Shown: piece by piece, positions 57,931 to 64,000 of the stretch
Layout of the letters: each line of letters begins with the position of its first letter
Numbering within the stretch: position 1 is the first letter of the stretch
Assembly: GCF_024834055.1 (NCBI RefSeq)
Contig: NZ_JANUXZ010000005.1
Location: 62,001-126,000 of the forward strand
Source: Corynebacterium sp. ES2730-CONJ
Lineage (GTDB): Bacteria > Actinomycetota > Actinomycetes > Mycobacteriales > Mycobacteriaceae
Reading direction: 5' to 3'
Length of the DNA: 64,000 nt
Position numbers and translations under genes: made by a program
Notes under the pieces: generated by a model
Database searches by the model: none
What the model was told of the DNA's origin: nothing
Seen by the model: the letters and a program-made list of their open reading frames with translations, nothing else

Positions 57931-58515
57931 ATGCCTCTACATGATATGAGTGTTCGCGAGGCCATTGAGAGTCGTCGCGCAACTCGCCACTATACCGACC
58001 AGCCCGTGACCGACGAGGTTCTCGATCATATTGTCACTCTCGCCCTCGAGGCACCAAGTGCCTTTAACGGCCAGCGCCGTGACCTCGTGGTGGTCCGCGA
58101 CCAGCAGATCAAGGATGGTATTTATAAAGCCTCGCAGCAGACCCAGCTGCGCGACGCACCGGTGGTATTAGTAGCTATCGCACGAACCGGCGAACCGGAC
58201 GACCTAGCAGAGATCGTTGGCGAGGAACGCGCCGAAGGCATTAAAAAGTGGCTCATGGCTGAGCCGGGTAGGCTGCGTGAAAGTGCTATCAAGGACGCGA
58301 TGATCATGGGATCTTTTGCAATGATCGCCGCTCAGAGTCAAGGGCTTGTAACCTCGCCCACGACTGGCTGGGATGAGCGCGGCATCTTAGAAGCAGTGGG
58401 GCTTGGCGATTCGGCCGATCACGGCGTGGGTATTGTGCTCGCGATGGGGTATCCAGCGGAATCCCCCGAGCACCCGGGGCGCAGAGACGACCGTCGCGTC
58501 GACAATCACTACTAA
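57931..58515 (+). CDS. Nitroreductase family protein, copy 1
   Basis: 194 residues; FMN-dependent oxidoreductase fold. Motifs: ESRRATRHYTDQPV (FMN phosphate contact), EAPSAFNGQRRDLVVV and GMGYP-like LAMGYPAE near the end. Such enzymes reduce nitro groups, quinones or flavins with NAD(P)H. AAGGAG lies 7 bases before the ATG. It is followed by a terminator and then by a paralogue in the same orientation. Confidence 0.9.
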   Translation: MPLHDMSVREAIESRRATRHYTDQPVTDEVLDHIVTLALEAPSAFNGQRRDLVVVRDQQIKDGIYKASQQTQLRDAPVVLVAIARTGEPDDLAEIVGEERAEGIKKWLMAEPGRLRESAIKDAMIMGSFAMIAAQSQGLVTSPTTGWDERGILEAVGLGDSADHGVGIVLAMGYPAESPEHPGRRDDRRVDNHY

Positions 58516-58524
58516 AATTATTTT

Positions 58525-58562
58525 ATTGAGCGCGCCTTTTCCCAAAGGTGCGCTCAATTTAG
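58525..58562 (+). terminator. Terminator between the two nitroreductase genes
   Basis: A stem of 9 bp plus 4 bp around one mismatch (58525-58539 with 58545-58558) followed by Ts. Confidence 0.8.
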
Positions 58563-58603
58563 ATTAGGGTGGGTACAAAACTAGGCTTAGAATTGGGGCC
58601 TCG

Positions 58604-59203
58604 ATGACCACCCAAAGCGTGACCAACCAAACCGTGACTGACGCTATCATGCAGCGCCGATCGGTGCGCTCTTTTACTGATGAGCCCGTAGCCAATGAGC
58701 TTATCGATCATATTATAGCTCTCGGATTAGAAGCACCCAGTGCTTTTAATGCGCAGCGACGTGATCTGGTGGTGGTGCGAGACAAGGCTGCAAAAGAGGC
58801 GATCTTTGCAGATTCTCAACAGGAATTTTTAAGTCAAGCTCCCATCCTGGTGGTGGGGGTCGCTCGGCTCTTCGAACCGGATGACCTCAGCGATTATATC
58901 GATCAGGACTTCGCCATTCAGGCTTTAGAGTGGTATCGCGAGGAACCTGGCCGACTACGCGAAAGTGCCATCATTGATGCGACCATTGCCAGCTCATTCC
59001 TCTTGCTTGCCGCGCAGAGTCGAGGATTGGCCACCTTAGCAACAACCGGATGGCACGAAGATCGTGTTCTCGAGGCTATAGGTCTTGCGGGACGAGGGGA
59101 TTATGGGGTGGCTATAGTCACGGCTATGGGGTATTCGACTGAATGCCCGCCCCACCCTGGGCGCAAAGCCAATCGGCGCGTTGACGAACGTTATTTCCTG
59201 TGA
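58604..59203 (+). CDS. Nitroreductase family protein, copy 2
   Basis: 199 residues, a clear paralogue of the gene just before it (EAPSAFNAQRRDLVVVRD, EEPGRLRESAI, TAMGYSTECPPHPGRK). The two differ at many positions, so the duplication is old. It has its own promoter space after the terminator. A -10-like TAGAAT lies about 20 bases before the ATG. Substrate specificity may differ from copy 1. Confidence 0.9.
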   Translation: MTTQSVTNQTVTDAIMQRRSVRSFTDEPVANELIDHIIALGLEAPSAFNAQRRDLVVVRDKAAKEAIFADSQQEFLSQAPILVVGVARLFEPDDLSDYIDQDFAIQALEWYREEPGRLRESAIIDATIASSFLLLAAQSRGLATLATTGWHEDRVLEAIGLAGRGDYGVAIVTAMGYSTECPPHPGRKANRRVDERYFL

Positions 59204-59451
59204 CTAAGTAGATACAAAGATCACTATTTAATATATACCACATAGAAGCCCTTTTTCTGGCTATTGAGCCTGCTCAGGCGCCCGTAGTGTTACTCAACGC
59301 TAGTAAGATATCTCACATAAAAATACTATGAATTCACTTTATGAAGTGATTTTAATCATGGTCTTACCGGGATTTATTGGCTGATAATTTTGTAGTTATA
59401 ATGAGCGCGTTTTATGGAAATTATCGGTCCTTGAGCAGAAAGAAGCTAAGC
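59204..59451. promoter_or_regulatory. Upstream region of uhpT with a short inverted repeat
   Basis: TCACTT (59334-59339) and AAGTGA (59344-59349) form a small inverted repeat about 100 bases before the GTG start of uhpT. It could be an operator. No UhpABC-type regulator gene is near. Confidence 0.3.
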
Positions 59452-60837
59452 GTGCTCGCATTCTTAGAGGAAAAGAGGAAGCCGACTCTCGACCTGCCCG
59501 TCGAAGAACGTCGGAAGATGTGGTTCAAGCCTTTTATGCAGTCCTATATGGTCGTTTTCGTGGGCTATATGGCAATGTATTTAATTCGCAAGAACTTTAA
59601 CGTGGCCCAGAATGATTTGATCGAAACCTACGGATTGACCAAAACCCAGCTGGGTATGATCGGCCTGGGGTTTTCGGTGGCCTATGGCATCGGTAAAACC
59701 GTGGTGTCGTATTACGCCGACGGTAAGAATACGAAGCAATTCCTCCCGTTTATGCTTATTCTCTCCGGCCTGTGCATGTTAGGTTTCAGTGCCAGCCTGG
59801 GCGGTGGCAGTGTTAGCATCTTCTTAATGGTTGCCTTTTATGGTCTGTCTGGCTTCTTCCAGAGTGCTGGCGGTCCTGCAAGCTACTCCACGATTACCAA
59901 ATGGACACCGAGGAAGCGCCGCGGCACCTACCTTGGTTTGTGGAATATATCGCATAATATCGGTGGCGCCGGTGCAGCAGCGGTGGCAGTATTCGGCGCT
60001 AATGTCTTCTTCGGCGGTCACGTCGTAGGTATGTTTGTCTTCCCCTCGGTAATCGCGCTCATCATTGGTTTCTTTGGTTTGCGATATGGTTCAGATTCTC
60101 CAGAGGCCTACGGTTTAGGCAAGGTAGAGGAACTCTTCGAGGAACCAGTCAGTGACGAGGACCTCGCAGCGGAGAGGGAGAACCTATCCAAGTGGCAGAT
60201 CTTCTTGCGCTATGTATTAAAGAATAAGATCATCTGGATTTTATGCTTCGCCAATATTTTCCTGTATGTAGTTCGTATCGGTATTGATCAATGGTCGCCT
60301 GTCTATGCCTATGAGGTTCTAGGATTCTCCAAGGAAGCTGCTATCTCCGGCTTCGCCCTCTTCGAGGTGGGTGCGCTCACCGGTACTCTTCTGTGGGGCT
60401 ACCTGTCCGATTTCTTCAATGGACGCCGAGCGCTGGTGGCCTGCGTCGCCTTAGCCCTTATCGTGGCCACCTTGGAGTTCTACCAGTTCGCCACCAATGA
60501 ATTTATGTACCTGAGCGTACTCTTCGTGCTTGGCTTCCTTGTTTTCGGCCCGCAGCTTCTCATCGGTGTGGCAGCGGTGGGCTTTGTGCCCAAGCGCGCG
60601 ATTAGTGTGGCCGACGGCATCAAAGGCACCTTCGCCTACTTAGTCGGCGATAGCTTCGCCAAGCTGGGTCTGGGCATGATCGCCGACGGGCGTCCTATCT
60701 TCGGACTCACTGGCTGGGCTGGTACCTTTGCTGCCTTAAATTTCGCCGCCATAGCCTGCATCGTGCTGCTCTCCTTCGTAGCTATTGCTGAAGAGAAGAA
60801 GATTCGTAAGGCAAAGAAGCAGCAGGCCACTGCCTAA
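59452..60837 (+). CDS. uhpT: Hexose-6-phosphate:phosphate antiporter UhpT
   Basis: Major-facilitator transporter, about 461 residues and twelve helices. It exchanges sugar phosphates for phosphate. The sequence is very close to E. coli UhpT as I remember it: [49 protein letters not shown] and IGLGMIADG. The GTG at 59452 ([16 protein letters not shown]) matches the start of the E. coli protein; earlier starts at 59377 and 59401 add about 25 residues. The closeness to a proteobacterial protein suggests acquisition from outside actinobacteria. Confidence 0.93.
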   Translation: MLAFLEEKRKPTLDLPVEERRKMWFKPFMQSYMVVFVGYMAMYLIRKNFNVAQNDLIETYGLTKTQLGMIGLGFSVAYGIGKTVVSYYADGKNTKQFLPFMLILSGLCMLGFSASLGGGSVSIFLMVAFYGLSGFFQSAGGPASYSTITKWTPRKRRGTYLGLWNISHNIGGAGAAAVAVFGANVFFGGHVVGMFVFPSVIALIIGFFGLRYGSDSPEAYGLGKVEELFEEPVSDEDLAAERENLSKWQIFLRYVLKNKIIWILCFANIFLYVVRIGIDQWSPVYAYEVLGFSKEAAISGFALFEVGALTGTLLWGYLSDFFNGRRALVACVALALIVATLEFYQFATNEFMYLSVLFVLGFLVFGPQLLIGVAAVGFVPKRAISVADGIKGTFAYLVGDSFAKLGLGMIADGRPIFGLTGWAGTFAALNFAAIACIVLLSFVAIAEEKKIRKAKKQQATA

Positions 60838-60851
60838 GCCTCTGTGATCAG

Positions 60852-60890
60852 ACGCCCACCCGAAAAAAATCAGCGGGTGGGCGTTTTTTG
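60852..60890 (+). terminator. Terminator of uhpT
   Basis: A perfect 11-bp stem (60852-60862 with 60874-60884) followed by six Ts, 14 bases after the stop. Confidence 0.92.
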
Positions 60891-60906
60891 CACCATAATG
60901 GGCACT

Positions 60907-61455
60907 ATGCCTCTTATTCTTCCCTGCGGCGGCAAAACCCCGCGTATCCATTCCTCTGCTTATATCGCCCCCAACGCCACCATTATCGGTGATGTGGAAA
61001 TTGGGCCCGATTCCTCCATCTTCTATGGCTGCGTCCTGCGGGCAGATAGCAATTCCATTCGTATCGGAGCGCGAAGCAATATCCAAGATAACTCCGTCCT
61101 CCACGTCGATGCGGATGCTCCCGTGGTAATCGGGGATGATGTCACTGTTGGCCATATGGCTCTTGTCCACGGCTCTACCGTGGCAGACGGCGTTCTCGTG
61201 GGAATGAAATCCGCTTTGCTATCGCGCTCCACTATTGGTCGCGGTTCCCTGATCGCGGCGGGCGCAGTTGTGCTCGAAGGGATGGATATTCGGCCGCTGA
61301 GTTTAGCGGCGGGTGTACCTGCGAAAATACGCCGCACTCTCAGCGAGGAGGAGGCTCGGGGATTTATCGAGCACGCCGGGCGCTATATTATCACCGCCCA
61401 TACACAGCCCCTGATCACCGAGGCTGTGGACATAGCCGATGTCCGCTATGACTAG
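60907..61455 (+). CDS. Gamma-class carbonic anhydrase-like protein
   Basis: 182 residues forming a left-handed beta helix of hexapeptide repeats (ATIIGDVEIG, IVIG-like turns). Three His suited to bind zinc lie in VLHVD, VGHM and LVHGS. Such proteins (CaiE/YrdA/PaaY type) hydrate CO2 or stabilise other enzymes; many lack measurable anhydrase activity. The ATG 60907 follows a CATAAT box by 8 bases, so the message may be leaderless. It ends convergently with the ROK gene, sharing the bases CTAG. Confidence 0.88.
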   Translation: MPLILPCGGKTPRIHSSAYIAPNATIIGDVEIGPDSSIFYGCVLRADSNSIRIGARSNIQDNSVLHVDADAPVVIGDDVTVGHMALVHGSTVADGVLVGMKSALLSRSTIGRGSLIAAGAVVLEGMDIRPLSLAAGVPAKIRRTLSEEEARGFIEHAGRYIITAHTQPLITEAVDIADVRYD

Positions 61456-62471
61456 ATAGAATAATAATCGCGCCGGGTTTTAATCGCCTGCGTAAATCCC
61501 AGCGGGTCTGCGAGCAAGGGCGCGAGCGCTATTGCCCGAGCTGCAGCTCGAGCATTATCAAGGTGGGTAGGAATAACCCGAATTTCCACCTGTGCGTGCT
61601 TCGAGCCGCGAATCGACCGCGCCAGGCCATGCGCCTCCTCGCGACTTTCGAAGGCGGACCCTGCGAGCACAATGGTATGCGGATTGATCTGTTCCGTGAG
61701 CTGTAGAACAGTCTCGTGAAGTGGCAGTGCTGGGTCGACGGCGAGGCGCTGGACGGAATTAAAGGTATGCACGGCGGCGCCAATAGAATCGTCGGCATAG
61801 CAGATGAGCCCACGGTGGTCTTCGCGATGGTTGACACGACTATGAGAAATGCGTTGAGCTTGTTGCTCCGCGCCCGCGATTGCCTCGATAACATTGACGG
61901 CCCGAACCTGGGTGTCAAAGGCCTCCTCGAGGGGCGAGAGCAGATTAATATGATCCCAGCCGAGGTTGTCGGCGCTGATACGGCGGCGGGAATTGACTGC
62001 TCCCGGGGTGGAAATGCCGATATTAGCCAGCGGAATATCATAATCCGACAGCATTGTTCTCAATGTCGGGATGAGCGCTTCGATAAAGCTCTTAGGAGAA
62101 TGACGGTGGTGATCGAAAGAGAGAAATTGCTCGCGAATCAGTTGCCCCCCGGAACCGAAGAGTCCTATATAGGTAGAAGAGGTGCCTATAGCGATACCTA
62201 TATGCAGCCATGGGCTGGGGGCAATCTCGAGTGGGATTTTGGGTCGACCTGGACCTTGAGGCTTGATTTTATCGGGGCGTTCACGCACGAGATCGAGCTG
62301 CATCAAGGCTAAGGTGGCGCGTGTGATCGTGGGCTGCGAATGCGGCGAATGGTCGACTAAGAAGGTGCGCGTGACCGGTTGGGTGAGCCTAATCAGCTGC
62401 AGACATAGGGCCGCTGGCGTTTGGGGTCCTATAAATTCTGCGGAGGCTGGGTATGAGCTCACAAGGTGCAT
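61452..62471 (-). CDS. ROK-family transcriptional regulator
   Basis: 339 residues. An N-terminal winged helix-turn-helix (about 15-65; QPTITRATLALMQLDLV) and a C-terminal ROK/ASKHA domain (IGIAIGTSSTYIGLF, ISTPGAVNSRR, SIGAAVHTF). The CxCGxxGC zinc motif and the ExGH sugar site of ROK kinases are missing, so it is probably a regulator with altered or no sugar binding. It converges with the gamma-CA gene and overlaps it by 4 bases. A GTCTA/TAGAC repeat just upstream could be its operator. Confidence 0.82.
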   Translation of the reverse strand: MHLVSSYPASAEFIGPQTPAALCLQLIRLTQPVTRTFLVDHSPHSQPTITRATLALMQLDLVRERPDKIKPQGPGRPKIPLEIAPSPWLHIGIAIGTSSTYIGLFGSGGQLIREQFLSFDHHRHSPKSFIEALIPTLRTMLSDYDIPLANIGISTPGAVNSRRRISADNLGWDHINLLSPLEEAFDTQVRAVNVIEAIAGAEQQAQRISHSRVNHREDHRGLICYADDSIGAAVHTFNSVQRLAVDPALPLHETVLQLTEQINPHTIVLAGSAFESREEAHGLARSIRGSKHAQVEIRVIPTHLDNARAAARAIALAPLLADPLGFTQAIKTRRDYYSI

Positions 62472-62758
62472 AGGACTATGATAAACAAAACAGACAACCT
62501 AGTCTAATTAAATAGACAGATCGTTCAGCTCGGGTGTACCCTCAACGATGCAATTAAGGCTGAGGCAAAAGGAAAGACTCAGACGTTGTTATCCCGCGTA
62601 CTTTTGCAAACTATTATCAACCTAGCTCCATGATATAAACGGATTCACTAGATAAACTGCCGTAATCAACCGCAATACAGCTGGCCACAGGATAGACCTC
62701 ATCGCTCACATCCCCATTTGCTTCGAAAGTATCGGGGAGTGGATTAGAATGACTAACC
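62472..62758. promoter_or_regulatory. Divergent control region, ROK gene and GNAT-LOG gene
   Basis: Contains GTCTA (62502-62506) and TAGAC (62513-62517) as an inverted pair about 30 bases before the ROK start, a candidate ROK operator. On the right, TAGAAT (62745-62750) ends 8 bases before the GNAT-LOG ATG, fitting a leaderless promoter. Confidence 0.4.
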
Positions 62759-63856
62759 ATGACTTTCGCTGTAGCTGCTTCGCCCCTTGATGACCTCACC
62801 GTTCGCATCATGACAAACGGTGTCGACCGAGATCGCGAAGACCGCACCACAGCGGTAATCAATAATCTCAACCGCCTCAGCCCAGGTGATAGTCGCCCGG
62901 ATATATCCGACCCGACTATCACCCGCTACCTAGACTTTGATAGTCAGCGCGGCGATATCGGTGTAGTCCTCGAAACTCAAACCGGCGAACTGGCCGGCGT
63001 TATGTGGGCTTCCTTTATTAAGGCATGGGGTTTTGTTGCCGATAATGTTCCAGAAATGGTGCTCTTCGTAGACCCGAAGTGGCAAGGACATGGCATCGGC
63101 GGCTGGTTTATTGATCAAGCTATTACCCATGGCCGTACCCACGGATGGCAAGGAATAAGCGTACGCGTCAATCCACATTCGCCAGCTCGACGCCTCTACG
63201 CGCGCAAGGAGTTTATTGCCCAGGATATGCAGGGCATTATGTTGCGCACCCTTTCCCCACTCATTAAATCCGTAGCCGTCTATTGCGGCTCGGTCCCAGG
63301 TAACCGCAGTGAATATGCCGATGCGGCCCGCGATCTAGGGCGGGAACTCGCCGAGCGTGGCATCACTATGGTGTACGGGGGCGCCACAGTAGGGCTCATG
63401 GGCGAATGCGCCAATGCCTGCCTTGACGCGGGAGGTGAGGTAATCGGAGTGATCCCTAAAGGCTTGAAAGATCTCGAATTCGCCCACCCAGAATTAACGC
63501 GCTTGGAAATTACCGACGATATGGTGGACCGCAAATCGCGGATGGAGGAGTTAGCGGATGCATTCATTGCCCTCCCGGGTGGCATGGGAACCCTCGAAGA
63601 GCTCAGCGAAGTTCTCGTACGTCAACAACTAGGTCCCTATACCGGCCCTGTAGCCCTCTTTGATGTCGAAGATTACTGGCAGCCGCTTATCGACGCTCTT
63701 AGGATGATGGGCGAGGAGGGTTTTATTTGGCCCCGCTATTTAGACGCTATCGTGGTGGCAGATAATGTCAAGGAGCTTTTTGAGGGCTTCAATACCTGGG
63801 CCAATCCAGGCTTGAAGTGGCAAAGGGGTGCAGCGGGAGAGAGCGTGCAACACTAG
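62759..63856 (+). CDS. Fusion of a GNAT acetyltransferase and a LOG-family phosphoribohydrolase
   Basis: 365 residues, two domains. Residues ~1-165 are GNAT: LFVDPKWQGHGIGGWFID holds the acetyl-CoA loop (Q/RxxGxG/A). Residues ~170-355 are the TIGR00730/LOG Rossmann fold: YCGSVPG, GGATVGLMG, VIPKGL and the signature LPGGMGTLEEL. LOG enzymes release free cytokinin-type bases from nucleoside monophosphates, and many bacterial ones are of unknown use. One uninterrupted frame supports a real fusion. The ATG 62759 follows a TAGAAT box closely. Confidence 0.88.
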   Translation: MTFAVAASPLDDLTVRIMTNGVDRDREDRTTAVINNLNRLSPGDSRPDISDPTITRYLDFDSQRGDIGVVLETQTGELAGVMWASFIKAWGFVADNVPEMVLFVDPKWQGHGIGGWFIDQAITHGRTHGWQGISVRVNPHSPARRLYARKEFIAQDMQGIMLRTLSPLIKSVAVYCGSVPGNRSEYADAARDLGRELAERGITMVYGGATVGLMGECANACLDAGGEVIGVIPKGLKDLEFAHPELTRLEITDDMVDRKSRMEELADAFIALPGGMGTLEELSEVLVRQQLGPYTGPVALFDVEDYWQPLIDALRMMGEEGFIWPRYLDAIVVADNVKELFEGFNTWANPGLKWQRGAAGESVQH

Positions 63857-63865
63857 CAGCTTTTC

Positions 63866-63877
63866 ATTGCATGCAAT
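63866..63877. promoter_or_regulatory. Palindrome overlapping the MarR-type gene promoter
   Basis: ATTGCATGCAAT is a perfect 12-bp palindrome whose last base starts the -10-like TAGAAT, which ends 7 bases before the ATG at 63890. This is a likely operator for the regulator that follows. Confidence 0.5.
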
Positions 63878-63889
63878 AGAATTGGACAT

Positions 63890-64000
63890 ATGTCCGCCCA
63901 GGAAAAACTCCAGTCAGATATCTGCTTTCAGTTCTATACCGGCGCTCGCCTTCTCCAGCGCAGCTACCGACCCTACCTAGAAACGTGGGGAATCACCTAT
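63890..64000 (+). CDS. MarR-family regulator, probably OhrR-type (3' end outside window)
   Basis: 37 residues visible: an opening helix with LQSDICFQFYTGARLLQRSYRPYL, then ETWGITY. OhrR proteins have the redox-sensing Cys in exactly this LCFALY-like context (here Cys12), sensing organic peroxides. The gene runs off the window end, so DNA-binding residues cannot be checked. The promoter is overlapped by a palindrome and looks leaderless. Confidence 0.7.
   Translation, partial: MSAQEKLQSDICFQFYTGARLLQRSYRPYLETWGITY

Noticed and set aside
61452..61455. CTAG shared by two convergent stops as a regulatory site
   Set aside because: A four-base overlap of convergent stop codons is expected by chance in compact genomes.

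Overview
The window looks like part of a Corynebacterium chromosome close to the replication origin. Evidence: the 3' end of gyrB, then gyrA with a DUF3566 gene and tRNA-Ile/tRNA-Ala; the actinobacterial block tRNA-Leu, fhaA, fhaB, pstP, rodA, pbpA, pknA, pknB, crgA; bioB followed by the small actinobacterial gene bsaP; and many stop/start overlaps. Base composition is moderate rather than GC-extreme, as in C. diphtheriae-like species. I made no database search; the genus call rests on gene order and recognised families.

Layout. 1-7.8 kb: end of gyrB, a secreted CAP-like protein, a DUF6918-like protein, a possible structured RNA, an ABC-2 type exporter and a small RHH/Doc-like toxin-antitoxin pair. 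7.8-11.2 kb: gyrA, DUF3566 protein, tRNA-Ile, tRNA-Ala. 11.2-24.2 kb: an accessory segment with a broken membrane-protein gene, a complete type I restriction-modification system (hsdM, hsdS, hsdR), a dicarboxylate-type symporter and a CydDC-like ABC exporter. This segment lies between two identical 164-bp copies of the tRNA-Ile/tRNA-Ala pair. 24.3-28.4 kb: a second accessory block with the tail of a large serine recombinase, a three-gene ABC-3C type conflict system (effector-like protein, small middle component, DUF2326-type ATPase) and a decayed frame. 28.4-31.2 kb: a sugar ABC importer. 31.3-35.5 kb: a helical-repeat membrane protein, a cyclophilin, a rhomboid protease, a dense cluster of DnaA boxes and an aldehyde dehydrogenase.

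35.5-44.6 kb is the growth and division signalling operon on the minus strand: two FHA proteins, the phosphatase PstP, RodA, PbpA, the kinases PknA and PknB, then CrgA. 44.8-46.4 kb: tRNA-Leu and bioB-bsaP behind a BioQ-like site. 46.5-48.6 kb: a Roadblock/GTPase locus with a divergent second Roadblock gene whose frame stays open for 106 codons beyond a TGA. 48.7-57 kb: AMP nucleosidase, a three-gene amino-acid-type biosynthetic cluster (PLP decarboxylase, FAD/NAD(P) protein, cysteine-synthase-like enzyme) and a symporter. 57-64 kb: a lipase, two tandem nitroreductases, a UhpT-like transporter, a gamma carbonic anhydrase, a ROK regulator, a GNAT-LOG fusion and the start of an OhrR/MarR-type regulator.

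The most interesting parts are the defence-rich region around the duplicated tRNA pair (type I RM plus ABC-3C), the DnaA-box cluster far from dnaA, the TGA-interrupted Roadblock gene and the PLP/FAD biosynthetic trio.
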